Shown here: positions 25,862-33,782 of the stretch, one piece after another | How the letters are laid out: every line of letters starts with the position of its first letter | Numbering within the stretch: the stretch's first letter is position 1 | NCBI GenBank assembly: GCA_046259385.1 | Contig: JBJYWI010000189.1 | Coordinates: 1 to 36,579, forward strand | Direction: 5' to 3' | DNA length: 36,579 nucleotides | Source of the DNA: CAVWDI01 sp046259385 | GTDB lineage: Bacteria; Chloroflexota; Anaerolineae; Anaerolineales; UBA4823 | The notes under the pieces: generated by a model | What the model saw: the letters and a program-made list of their open reading frames with translations, nothing else | Told to the model about the DNA's origin: nothing | The model's database searches: none | Position numbers and translations under genes: made by a program

Positions 25862-26875
25862 ATGCGTAATTTTGTCATTGCAGTTTTTATTTTAATTGGG
25901 GTTGTTTTTATACTTTTTAATCTGACTGAAGTTCAATCGATTATCGATACTCTTCAAGACGGAAATTTAGTATATATATTCCTTGCGTTAGGACTTGAAA
26001 TTATCTACTTATTAAATGTTACAGGCTCTTACCGGGCAATTTACAGCGCCCTGGGCTTGAATGAAAAATCTGATCGTTTGTTTTTAATGGCGGCATCGGC
26101 GAATTTTGTAAATGTAGTTGCTCCAAGCGGGGGAGTGGGTGGATTAGGGATATTTATTTCTGAAGCCAGAAGAAATCAGTATTCTTCAGCAAGGGTTACA
26201 GTGGCTGGAGCGCTAGTTGTTTTATTCGACTATCTGGGGTTTTTGAGTCTGCTTGGTCTAGGTCTTACTGTATTATTTCGCAGGGATAATCTGAATTCAG
26301 CTGAAATTGTCGCTTCAATATTAATGGTCTTATTAGTAGTTTCTTGGATAGGATTGCTTTATCTTGGAATGCGCTCTGAGAAATCACTTGGCAGGTTATT
26401 GGCACGACTTGCAATACTGGTCAACACAATTTTGAAACCATTTATTAGGAGAAAGTACCTTTCTGAGAAGCGGGCGTTTGTATTTGCACGCGATGTCTCC
26501 GAAGGTTTAAATTACATAAGGTATAAACCTCTGAACCTTATTCTGCCCGCCATTTTGGGGTTGACGAGTAAAATTGTCTTAATGGTTATTTTGGCAGTGA
26601 TTTTTCTTGCTTTTAATGTCCCATTTTCCACTGGAACAATCGTAGCTGTTTTTAGTCTAGGGTATTTATTCTGGATTATCTCTCCCACTCCATCTGGCAT
26701 TGGTTTTGTTGAAGGAGCTCTCACCTTGGGATTAACCTCGTTACAAGTCCCGTTAGGGGCAGCTGCTGTGATCGCACTTGCTTACCGGGGTGTCACATTC
26801 TGGTTCCCGATGCTGATTGGTATGCTGGCAATTCGGTGGTTATTCAGGGGGAAAAGCATAGAATTAGCTGTTTAA
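25862..26875 (+). CDS. Flippase-like membrane protein, UPF0104/LPG synthase TM family
   Basis: 337 residues with about eight hydrophobic helices. The segment AASANFVNVVAPSGGVGGLGIFI and the late SPTPSGIGFVEGAL are the conserved re-entrant-type motifs of the UPF0104 family (membrane part of lysylphosphatidylglycerol synthases, and AglD-like proteins). The soluble aminoacyl-transferase domain of MprF is absent, so it is not itself a lysyl-PG synthase. Members are thought to flip lipids or lipid-linked sugars, but this one's cargo is unknown. Its stop overlaps the stop of the next, convergent gene. Confidence 0.88.
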   Translation: MRNFVIAVFILIGVVFILFNLTEVQSIIDTLQDGNLVYIFLALGLEIIYLLNVTGSYRAIYSALGLNEKSDRLFLMAASANFVNVVAPSGGVGGLGIFISEARRNQYSSARVTVAGALVVLFDYLGFLSLLGLGLTVLFRRDNLNSAEIVASILMVLLVVSWIGLLYLGMRSEKSLGRLLARLAILVNTILKPFIRRKYLSEKRAFVFARDVSEGLNYIRYKPLNLILPAILGLTSKIVLMVILAVIFLAFNVPFSTGTIVAVFSLGYLFWIISPTPSGIGFVEGALTLGLTSLQVPLGAAAVIALAYRGVTFWFPMLIGMLAIRWLFRGKSIELAV

Positions 26876-27279
26876 TTATGGGGGCTTGATTTACCTTTTG
26901 TGTAAAAGATTTCTATCAATCCGATTGCGAACACAATAAATACAATAACCCACAGCAATAGTTGACCTCGAAGCGGGATATTCAGTTTCCCAAATATTAG
27001 TAAATAAGCTAGCGTAAAAGCGCCACAGGTGTTGATGATAATAGCACCGCCGACACCCAACCCGGTAATCTTATTTATTGGCGAGTATATTTCAAATATT
27101 AATGCTAGTCCAATGCCGATTAAAACGGCTCCCAGAATTTGGGAATAAAAAGAGGTGTTAGAATATGGCATGCCAAGAATATTGAGGATATTGCCAGGGA
27201 ATAGCAACAGGATTAACCCGAGAATGAGGTTGACAACTGCATCTATCGCCAGAAGATATTTTTTGTTTAGGGATTCCAT
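26872..27279 (-). CDS. Four-helix membrane protein, unknown function
   Basis: 135 residues with four clear hydrophobic segments (about 8-30, 45-65, 70-95, 103-127) joined by short loops. It has no catalytic motif and I cannot name a family with confidence; the layout is like small DoxX- or DUF4345-type proteins. It starts 26 bases after the bactofilin-like gene on the same strand, so the two probably form an operon. The stop codon overlaps the convergent upstream neighbour by four bases. Confidence 0.7.
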   Translation of the reverse strand: MESLNKKYLLAIDAVVNLILGLILLLFPGNILNILGMPYSNTSFYSQILGAVLIGIGLALIFEIYSPINKITGLGVGGAIIINTCGAFTLAYLLIFGKLNIPLRGQLLLWVIVFIVFAIGLIEIFYTKGKSSPHN

Positions 27280-27305
27280 TTCCCAAATAATCTTTGTGGA
27301 AAGGA

Positions 27306-28598
27306 CTATGAATTTTTCGCGGAAAACTGGATCTGGCGCATTCTAAGTAGCACAGCGCCTAGCCCAAGTATCATTGCAGTAATACCCACTGCCCACCCAA
27401 AATATGGAATTGCGGCGAGCAAAATAAATATCAATAGGCCGAGAGCCAATACCAGCACCTTATGCTTGCCTGGTTCAGATGTGAACATTCCAATGATTAA
27501 TACACCTAATAGGTATGCAGCAATTGTTTTACTGACATAAAAGACAAAGAGTGAGAAAAGGAAGGTTATAAATACCAGGCTGGAATAAGTGAGTCCCCAG
27601 AAATAGAACGCCAGTTGCCAGAGCGTGATGTAACCAAGCCCCAATCCTACTGCAAGCAATATGGCTGCGATAATCAAGACCACTAAGAAACCATTTAAAG
27701 CGATAATCAATCCGATTAATCCATAACCGATTACTGTTAGGGGTTTGGTTGGGATTGTTTCCACCCATTCAGTAAAGCGACCGGGAAGGATCCAAATAGC
27801 GATTAAACCTACCAGAAAATATGTGATGAACGCCTCCAGCCGGTCTACTATCCATTTAAGCAATACTTCATTCTGAATATTTGCGGGCTCAAGTTGTTGA
27901 ATCGAGTTAGTATTTAGACTCCTAAGTTGAATATCATTTATCGAATAATCCGGCGATGATTGTTTTTCAAAACCCAAAGAAGTAAATTGATAATTCCCTG
28001 AATTTAATCTTGCAGCCCCTGTCTCATCCGAACCTTCTGATTCTGGCTGAGTGCTGGGAGCAGGTGTTATATCCTCTTCAACCCCTTCACGGATAATGTC
28101 AATAAATTGAAGCAAACCGATAGTTGCTTTGAAATCACGTCCCACTTGACCTGCCAGTTGACCAGTGAGAGCGGCGACAACCAGATCCCGGCCTATATTC
28201 ATTCCATCTTCGGTAGATAAACGGATGCCGACAAAATAAACACTTCGTTCAATTGCGGAAGAAGGACCGAGATTTAAACTCACACCTGCAGAATAGGTAC
28301 TGCCTCCTACCTGCCCTTCAATTTCAATATCCCTGCCAAGGGCAATTAGACTTCCGGAAATGTCGCCATTAATCTGGATTTCGCCACCAAGCGCAATGAG
28401 GTCGCCGTCCACTGTACCATCAATTGTTACTATATCACCAAAAACAATCACATCATTCTCGATCTTTTCATTGGAATTTATTTTTCCATCGGTTATGATC
28501 CCATCCGCGCTTGCAGGGATTGCTGCCGAGAATAAAATGACCATTGCTGTAAGAAACGCGAAAATAAGCTGAGCGATTTGTTTTTTGTGGAATGGCAT
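27306..28598 (-). CDS. Secreted bactofilin-like protein with C-terminal membrane domain
   Basis: 430 residues. A signal peptide with probable cleavage after ASA (residue 31) is followed by a repetitive right-handed beta-helix region (about 35-150). Its pattern is of short turns (DVIVFGDIVTIDG, VDGDLIALGGEIQIN, ISGSLIALGRDIEIEG) typical of bactofilin or polymer-forming domains. A Ser/Glu/Pro-rich spacer (about 180-230) precedes a membrane part with about six helices (about 250-420). Classical bactofilins are cytosolic and lack membrane domains. Here the signal peptide implies the beta-helix lies outside the membrane. AAGGAGG precedes the ATG. Confidence 0.85.
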   Translation of the reverse strand: MPFHKKQIAQLIFAFLTAMVILFSAAIPASADGIITDGKINSNEKIENDVIVFGDIVTIDGTVDGDLIALGGEIQINGDISGSLIALGRDIEIEGQVGGSTYSAGVSLNLGPSSAIERSVYFVGIRLSTEDGMNIGRDLVVAALTGQLAGQVGRDFKATIGLLQFIDIIREGVEEDITPAPSTQPESEGSDETGAARLNSGNYQFTSLGFEKQSSPDYSINDIQLRSLNTNSIQQLEPANIQNEVLLKWIVDRLEAFITYFLVGLIAIWILPGRFTEWVETIPTKPLTVIGYGLIGLIIALNGFLVVLIIAAILLAVGLGLGYITLWQLAFYFWGLTYSSLVFITFLFSLFVFYVSKTIAAYLLGVLIIGMFTSEPGKHKVLVLALGLLIFILLAAIPYFGWAVGITAMILGLGAVLLRMRQIQFSAKNS

Positions 28599-28645
28599 TT
28601 GTGCCTCCTTTTCAGATGTGAAGCATATAAAAATGAATGTTCTTG

Positions 28646-28651
28646 ATTATA
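28646..28651 (-). promoter_or_regulatory. Possible -10 box of the bactofilin-like gene
   Basis: TATAAT on the minus strand, about 47 bases before the ATG; the -35 region does not match well. The rest of 28652-28737 is AT-rich with nothing recognisable. Confidence 0.35.
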
Positions 28652-28729
28652 CATTTATCGAATAAGATTTGGGGGATATAAAGTTCGTTATTATTCAGAT
28701 ATTGAATTAAGAACTATTCATCTTAGATT

Positions 28730-28769
28730 AAAAACAAGGGGCTGTTCGACTTTCTCTTTGAACGGCCCC
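28730..28769 (-). terminator. Intrinsic terminator after the DUF4332 gene
   Basis: On the minus strand GGGGCCGTTC (28769-28760) pairs with GAACAGCCCC (28747-28738) over ten positions with one G-U, followed by TTGTTTTT. It ends the leftward run of genes that starts at 33455. Confidence 0.85.
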
Positions 28770-28822
28770 AAATTGTTACCTATTGATTTTCTGTGGAGAG
28801 ATTTGGATTGAAATAATCCGGA

Positions 28823-29227
28823 TTAATAAAATATGGCGCGCGGGAGTTTTTTCGCCTGAGCTACCCAATCTGCAACCTGGGATTGACCAGGGAGCTGCCG
28901 AACCAAATTCTTGGCAGTATTTACCTCAACTAATTTCTTATAAAGATTCTCGGGTTTACGCTGGGCTAATTCTTTGACGGTATCTACGCCTGCTTCTTCA
29001 AGCAAGTCGGCATATTCTTCAAATACACCTTTAATGCGGAATAAATCAACATGGTTAACCCATTCCAGAATCAATGTCTCGCTGATGCCCGACTTCTCAG
29101 CAATCTCTTTTCTACCAGCAGGCTTTGCGCCTTTTTTCAGCAGCCCTTCGGTTGACCGCACACCCGCCTTGTTTAGTTTTTTGGCATATACTTCACCAAT
29201 TCCTTCCACTCTTAATAAACTAGCCAT
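28823..29227 (-). CDS. DUF4332 helix-hairpin-helix protein
   Basis: 134 residues. Two helix-hairpin-helix-like units are visible: LLRVEGIGEVYAKKLNKAGV near the N terminus and LFRIKGVFEEYADLLEEAGVDTV near residue 65. These are the pattern of DUF4332 proteins. Such motifs often bind DNA without sequence specificity, but the function of this small family is unknown. AAAGGAGG lies upstream of the ATG. The 196 bases upstream (29228-29423) separate it from the thioesterase gene and are AT-rich without a clear promoter, so it may be transcribed alone or with the genes before it. Confidence 0.85.
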   Translation of the reverse strand: MASLLRVEGIGEVYAKKLNKAGVRSTEGLLKKGAKPAGRKEIAEKSGISETLILEWVNHVDLFRIKGVFEEYADLLEEAGVDTVKELAQRKPENLYKKLVEVNTAKNLVRQLPGQSQVADWVAQAKKLPRAIFY

Positions 29228-29423
29228 CTAGACCTCCTTTACTATTTTTCTGATTTTGCTGAATCCATTTTGGCATGAGCATAATTAAATTACACTGCAA
29301 TGATAATTAGCCTGATTTACAAAATGATTCACTTTAGTGGGTATTAATGGTATTTTATCAAAGAATCGTTACTGCGCAAAAATATTTAGCAAAGCGATTG
29401 TGTGTTGATCTTGAAGTTGCCAA

Positions 29424-29912
29424 TTATCGGTCATTTTTTATAAGCTCCTGAAGACGTTCTTCAGGCATCTGGATGGTTACAACTTTCCCTTGAGCACATA
29501 GTGTATCTTCTGCATATAATTCAGCATTAACGACCACTTTGCGACCTTTGATCTCAATTGGTATTGCTCTCACTTCAAGAGTTACTCCAAGTGGAGTGGG
29601 TTTAAGATAGTCAATTTGCAGTGAGGCGGTTAAGAACCGAGGGGGTGGATCTTTCTGATTTTTATCGCTTTCGTTATTGTACATCACAGCAGCAGCTGTC
29701 CCAGTTGCATGGCAATCGATAATTGAGGCGATTAAACCCCCATAAACGTATCCTGGGATAGCAATGTGATAGGGTTTTGGTTTAAATCTGCAGATGCATT
29801 CGCCCTCGCTCCAGTAACTTTTAATCTGCAACCCATGAGAGTTTAGCCGCCCGCAACCATAGCAGTGGCTGTAATCTTCAGCATATAGATCTTGAATCGC
29901 TTGGTCAGCCAT
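29424..29912 (-). CDS. Hotdog-fold thioesterase, PaaI-like
   Basis: 162 residues. The hotdog helix region YVYGGLIASIIDCHATGTA corresponds to the HGG-type active-site helix of PaaI thioesterases. It is followed by the beta-strand segments FLTASLQIDYLKPTP and GRKVVVNAELY. A CYGCG motif near residue 17, followed by HGLQIK, is common in a subgroup of these proteins. The family hydrolyses acyl-CoA thioesters; the substrate is unknown. AAGGAAGG lies upstream. It is 44 bases downstream of the metallohydrolase gene. Confidence 0.85.
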   Translation of the reverse strand: MADQAIQDLYAEDYSHCYGCGRLNSHGLQIKSYWSEGECICRFKPKPYHIAIPGYVYGGLIASIIDCHATGTAAAVMYNNESDKNQKDPPPRFLTASLQIDYLKPTPLGVTLEVRAIPIEIKGRKVVVNAELYAEDTLCAQGKVVTIQMPEERLQELIKNDR

Positions 29913-29956
29913 TTTTCAATACCTTCCTTAATTAAAATTGTCACGCGCGAAACCGC

Positions 29957-30607
29957 TCACAATTTTTGGAGATCAGCTTGATTAATAGGTTTTTTGCCAT
30001 GTCCGGCGTACGCCCATTGGGGATTGTATGATTTCAGAGTTTGAACACTTGATGAAATGAGTGACCAGTCCTGGGCGAAATATTTCTGTACATGCGGTCC
30101 GCCGTTATTGCTGAGGAGATCTCCCACGAAAGCAAATCGCTCGTTGAATAAATATGTACAGGAGCCAGAAGTATGCCCGGGAGTATGCACTACTTTACAA
30201 ACAATACCACCTATCTGCAACCGATCACCATCATCAAGCAGAATATCGGCTCGTACGCGAGCGGGCGGATAGATTTTCTCAAGTAACGGCATAAGGGGAG
30301 ATACAATTTTTCCACGTCCTTTTGGAATTCCCAGGTGGGTTTCACCTTTTGACATCACTGCCGCATCAGCCGAGTGGATTGCGATTTTTGCGCCGGTTAA
30401 ATTTCGTATGGCAGCGGCGCTGCCGTAATGATCAAGATGCGCATGTGTAATGAAGATTATTTTTAAGTCTGAAAATTGTAGTTGTTTAATTTCTTTCAAA
30501 ATCTGATTTTCCGAACCAGGTAAACCGGCATCTACGAGAATTAACCCCTGCTCGACTTCAATCAAGTAGGATTCAGAGAAACGTAAGGATACCTGATGTA
30601 TTCGCAT
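29957..30607 (-). CDS. Metallo-beta-lactamase-fold hydrolase
   Basis: 216 residues. The metal-binding signature THAHLDHYGSA gives His55, His57, Asp59 and His60. Further ligands are in HTPGHTSGS, FVGDLL and YAGHGKKP. It has the size of the glyoxalase II/RNase Z-like general hydrolases and no extra domain. Substrate is unknown; it precedes a PaaI-type thioesterase gene, so an acyl or glutathione-type thioester is possible but speculative. The start codon follows two small inverted repeats. Confidence 0.88.
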   Translation of the reverse strand: MRIHQVSLRFSESYLIEVEQGLILVDAGLPGSENQILKEIKQLQFSDLKIIFITHAHLDHYGSAAAIRNLTGAKIAIHSADAAVMSKGETHLGIPKGRGKIVSPLMPLLEKIYPPARVRADILLDDGDRLQIGGIVCKVVHTPGHTSGSCTYLFNERFAFVGDLLSNNGGPHVQKYFAQDWSLISSSVQTLKSYNPQWAYAGHGKKPINQADLQKL

Positions 30608-30609
30608 GA

Positions 30610-30649
30610 TTTTTACCTAGTGGTAAAAATTTTCATTCTTTTGAATGAA
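30610..30649 (-). repeat. Two tandem inverted repeats before the metallohydrolase gene
   Basis: TTTTTACC (30610-30617) with GGTAAAAA (30622-30629), four-base loop, ends three bases before the start codon. TTCATTC (30632-30638) with GAATGAA (30643-30649), four-base loop, lies just upstream and is followed on the minus strand by AATTTTT. They could form a weak attenuator plus a start-masking hairpin, or an operator. Confidence 0.45.
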
Positions 30650-30662
30650 TAAGAAAATGTAT

Positions 30663-31007
30663 TTACTGCAAATGGAGCAAAACCTGGCCGTCACTCCATA
30701 GTTCTTCCAAATTATAGAAAATCCTTCTTTCCGGGGAAAAAATATGCATGAGCACCGGTCCATAATCCACTAAAATCCACCCATCCTGCGGTAAACCCTC
30801 CACAGTGCCTCGGATTTTATTATTATTCCTTAAATGTTTGGTAATATCATTGGCGAGGGCTTCGATCATCCGCTCACTTGTTCCTGAGCAAATCACAAAA
30901 TAATCCGAGAAATCGGATACCTCGCTTATATCCAGCAAAATAATATCCTCCCCTTTTTTCTCTTCGAGTAGGCTGGTTATTGTGCGTGCTAAATCAATTG
31001 ATTCCAG
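30663..31007 (-). CDS. rsfS: Ribosomal silencing factor RsfS, probably initiated at CTG
   Basis: 114 residues if started at CTG (31007-31005). The core VSDFSDYFVICSGTSERMIEALA, DGWILVDYGPVLMHIFSPERR and FYNLEELW is diagnostic of RsfS. It binds ribosomal protein uL14 and blocks subunit joining when nutrients are scarce. The first common start codon in frame (TTG near 30938) would give only 91 residues and cut off the conserved N-terminal helix. The frame upstream encodes that helix (LESIDLARTITSLLEEKKGE) up to an in-frame TGA two codons before the CTG. GAGAGGTGA sits at the right spacing before the CTG and overlaps the thpR stop, implying translational coupling. Confidence 0.88.
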   Translation of the reverse strand: MESIDLARTITSLLEEKKGEDIILLDISEVSDFSDYFVICSGTSERMIEALANDITKHLRNNNKIRGTVEGLPQDGWILVDYGPVLMHIFSPERRIFYNLEELWSDGQVLLHLQ

Positions 31008-31017
31008 AGCTCACCTC

Positions 31018-31617
31018 TCAAATTTGTATACTATTTTCTTTTGATAAATTGGATGTATAAAGTTTATTATATACAGGTCCATCCGGTTTCAAGTTGCTTT
31101 GGTATATATGCACCTGGCTGAGGCAGTCATTCCCTAAAAGCCCTAGCTGGATAGTTTCAAGTTTGCCCCCGATTTCTAAGACCTCTCGCTTGTCTGCCTT
31201 TCTGGCTACCCTACCGATAGTAATGTGAGGGGAGAATTTGCGTTTTTCGCGTTCAAAACCCAGTACCGCAGACCCTTCTTCGAGCTTATTGTAAAATTCC
31301 TCAAGTATAGGGGGAGATTTGAGACCGATCCAGATAACTCTGGGTCGCTGATAGGATGGGAATACACCCGATCCAAATAAAGATATATCAATTGGAGGAA
31401 TATTTTTTGAGGTTTCAAACAACAGCTTTTTCAAATTGACGAATTCTGAGTGAGTGATATCACCCAGGAATTTAATCGTTAAATGGATGTTGTAAACAGG
31501 TACCCAGCGGACAGGTAAACCAGAAAGTTGATTTTTGAGATCAATTGTAATTTTATCAAGAGTTTTGTATATTTCTTCTGAAAAATCAAAGGCTATAAAA
31601 GCGCGGATTTCACTCAA
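31018..31617 (-). CDS. thpR: RNA 2',3'-cyclic phosphodiesterase (2H family)
   Basis: 199 residues. The two family signatures are HLTIKFLG (His45) and PHITIGRVA in the second half. The start RAFIAFDFSEE is typical for ThpR/LigT. The enzyme opens 2',3'-cyclic phosphates at RNA ends; its natural role is unclear in most bacteria. It starts at TTG (31617) with GGAG seven to eight bases upstream. It ends ten bases before the probable rsfS start and follows the response regulator by 30 bases. Confidence 0.92.
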   Translation of the reverse strand: MSEIRAFIAFDFSEEIYKTLDKITIDLKNQLSGLPVRWVPVYNIHLTIKFLGDITHSEFVNLKKLLFETSKNIPPIDISLFGSGVFPSYQRPRVIWIGLKSPPILEEFYNKLEEGSAVLGFEREKRKFSPHITIGRVARKADKREVLEIGGKLETIQLGLLGNDCLSQVHIYQSNLKPDGPVYNKLYTSNLSKENSIQI

Positions 31618-31647
31618 AAATAATCTCCAATTGGATTATCGTCCAGA

Positions 31648-32025
31648 TTAAGAAATAATCAGTGTATTTAGTGCGTTTTCAAGATCCCTGAAATCGACCG
31701 GTTTTGTTAGATAAGCTGATGCGCCCATTCGGATTCCCTCATTGACTTCATTCGGGTGGGTTTTAGCGGTTATCATAATAATGGGGATTTTTGCGAGCTG
31801 GGCGTCTTTATTCAATTTCTGCATTACCTCGATCCCAGATATATCAGGAAGTATCCAATCAAGGATTACTGCTTTGGGCTTTTCCCTTGCAATCATTCCA
31901 ATAGCTTCTGTTCCACTTGTTGCTATCTGTTCGTGATAACCCAGGAGACGAACCATTTCAGCAAACATTTTTGCTGTTTCCGGGTCGTCTTCTACAATAA
32001 CTATCTTCTTTATCCCTTGGTCCAT
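31648..32025 (-). CDS. Single-domain response regulator (CheY-like)
   Basis: 125 residues, one receiver domain and no output domain. The acidic pocket is Glu12-Asp13-Asp14, the phospho-acceptor Asp56 is in VILDWILPD, and the switch residues Thr86 and Lys108 (LTKPVD) are in place. It therefore looks phosphorylation-competent. No histidine kinase is encoded in the window. It lies 17 bases downstream of the YqeC-MocA gene and 30 bases before thpR. Confidence 0.93.
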   Translation of the reverse strand: MDQGIKKIVIVEDDPETAKMFAEMVRLLGYHEQIATSGTEAIGMIAREKPKAVILDWILPDISGIEVMQKLNKDAQLAKIPIIMITAKTHPNEVNEGIRMGASAYLTKPVDFRDLENALNTLIIS

Positions 32026-32042
32026 TATGAAAATATCGAGGA

Positions 32043-33455
32043 TTATAACTTATTCTTTTTGCCGGCAATAGATTTAATTTTTTTATAGTCTTCTGGTGTA
32101 TCCATGTCGAAAAAAGAAGATGGATCCTCCCACGTAATTTTTTGAATTGGGTACTTCGAGAAAATTGCCTTACCACCGATGTCTCCGGTAATTATTAACA
32201 GGTCTTTAAAGGTGGTTCTGCCAAATAATATCGGGTTTCCTCTAACACCATCGGAGTAGGGGGCTATGATTGGTGCCATTGTTTTCGACCGTGTTTCTAC
32301 AATCTTGGTAATTAGCGACACACTGATCAATGGTTGATCACACAACATGAACACCGCCGAACCAGTTTCAGGCGGCAATGAATTGATTGCAGTTTTAACG
32401 GATGTGCTCATGCCGTTTTTCCAATCTGGATTGAAAACTATCTTCACATTCATATCGCTAATGTGTTGTTCAACTGACGAATTTTCGGCTCCGGTAACAA
32501 CAATTACCGGTGATAAACCCGAATTAATTGCTGTGTCTGCTACGATCTTAATTGAAGGTATTCCATTTATAGGTAATGTTTGCTTGAGCGCTCCCATTCG
32601 ATTTGCGCTTCCTGCCGCTAAGATAATCCCAGCAGTTGCTTCATGTACATATTTGACTTCATCCTGGTGTGGTATAAGGATGCTTTTCCTTAAATCGGGC
32701 ATGAGAGAAGCAGAGATTACTGCGTCATATTTTGCGAGAATATTTTTAGAGATTCGTTTAGACACCTCCAGAAGTTGTTTGTTGTCTGCCTGATTCAACA
32801 AGCATATCCTTCGGGGTTGACCTGTGAAATGGGTCGGATTGTCTTTGGGATGGTTCAGCATTTTAGCAAGCGTATTTTCTGTAATGATACTGCCAACTGG
32901 TTGTTTACATAATTCAGCAACAATGTCAGGTTTGTATACCCACTTAGTGTCAATTGGTTTCCCAATTGCTTGAAGACCCGCCATTATGATTGTCAAATCT
33001 ACCCATGATGGAATATTCTCTTCATATTCCAAAAGGGCTTTCACCGTTCGCTGGTTTGATGTATCGAGCTCCAAGAAAAAAGGAAGTTGATATTTTTCGA
33101 CGAGTGCATAGATTTTGTCTATAATCGAAGATTTTTTCAGTTTTGTTTGATTGTGATTGTTTGTTATTTCAGTCAGCGCAATGATCCCGGGGGGAGGTTT
33201 TCTGTAAAGGGGCGGAATATCTGATTCCTCTTCCGCTTTTAGGTGAAGATCTGCTAAGCGCGCATTTATCGGCAGCAAGCGAAAAGGTGAATATAGGATT
33301 ACTGTGGGGATTTGGTTCGTTTTATGCCTGTGTTCTAGAATCTCGACAGCCAGGCGAAACATTGCGGTAGTTTTTCCCCCTGCTCCTAACAGAGCTAGTT
33401 TTGGCGAATCTGACAAACGCAGAGCTTTGATTAGGCGCAAGGTATGATCCACCAT
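32043..33455 (-). CDS. YqeC-MocA fusion: selenium/molybdenum cofactor maturation protein
   Basis: 470 residues in two parts. Residues about 1-265 resemble YqeC, with a P-loop-like LALLGAGGKTTAMFRLA and ALTEITNNHNQ; comparative work links YqeC to selenium-dependent molybdenum hydroxylases. Residues about 283-465 are a MobA/MocA nucleotidyltransferase with the signature ILAAGSANRMGALKQ, then VVTGAEN and FMLCDQPL. The end (SSFFDMDTPEDY) is usual for MocA, which adds CMP to molybdopterin for xanthine-dehydrogenase-type enzymes. No hydroxylase is in the window. A good promoter lies about 90 bases upstream, and this gene leads the leftward run. Confidence 0.88.
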   Translation of the reverse strand: MVDHTLRLIKALRLSDSPKLALLGAGGKTTAMFRLAVEILEHRHKTNQIPTVILYSPFRLLPINARLADLHLKAEEESDIPPLYRKPPPGIIALTEITNNHNQTKLKKSSIIDKIYALVEKYQLPFFLELDTSNQRTVKALLEYEENIPSWVDLTIIMAGLQAIGKPIDTKWVYKPDIVAELCKQPVGSIITENTLAKMLNHPKDNPTHFTGQPRRICLLNQADNKQLLEVSKRISKNILAKYDAVISASLMPDLRKSILIPHQDEVKYVHEATAGIILAAGSANRMGALKQTLPINGIPSIKIVADTAINSGLSPVIVVTGAENSSVEQHISDMNVKIVFNPDWKNGMSTSVKTAINSLPPETGSAVFMLCDQPLISVSLITKIVETRSKTMAPIIAPYSDGVRGNPILFGRTTFKDLLIITGDIGGKAIFSKYPIQKITWEDPSSFFDMDTPEDYKKIKSIAGKKNKL

Positions 33456-33550
33456 TTGGGATAGAAACCAGCAAAGGAAAGAATAGTCTTAATAATCACC
33501 TCTTGGATAATTTACCGAATTTATGTTCTGGAATATTTATATCCGAATGG

Positions 33551-33579
33551 ATTGTAGCACTTGTAAAATTGTTAGTCAA
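33551..33579 (-). promoter_or_regulatory. Promoter of the leftward YqeC-MocA gene run
   Basis: On the minus strand TTGACT (33579-33574), a 17-base spacer and TACAAT (33556-33551) form a near-consensus sigma-70 promoter about 95 bases before the ATG at 33455. The rest of 33456-33720 is AT-rich with no other recognisable element. Confidence 0.65.
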
Positions 33580-33720
33580 AGAAGTAAAATTTATACTGAG
33601 TGGTATTGAACAATTTATTGATGATCATTGGATTATTTGTATTCGTAAAACTTATTCTGGTTATGGAATAAGAATCCATTTCAAGTTTAAATCGGTCCTT
33701 GATAATTGTGGGTAAATACT

Positions 33721-33750
33721 AAGAAGGGAGCCATTTGGCTCCCTTCTTTT
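33721..33750. terminator. Hairpin terminator downstream of the repeat protein gene
   Basis: AAGAAGGGAGCC (33721-33732) and GGCTCCCTTCTT (33737-33748) form a perfect 12-bp stem with a four-base loop. The stem base is A/T-only, so the T-run is partly inside the stem. It lies 33 bases past the stop of the leftward repeat protein gene. Confidence 0.85.
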
Positions 33751-33782
33751 CACATTACCATCCAATGCTGCGAGAAGGTGGT

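Noticed and set aside
31756..32088. 110-codon + strand frame opposite the response regulator
   Set aside because: Antisense to a well-supported receiver domain; Cys/Tyr/Phe-rich translation is typical of a shadow frame.
33503..33715. 70-codon + strand frame in the gap before the YqeC-MocA gene
   Set aside because: No ribosome site, and it overlaps the minus-strand promoter at 33551-33579; the translation resembles nothing known.
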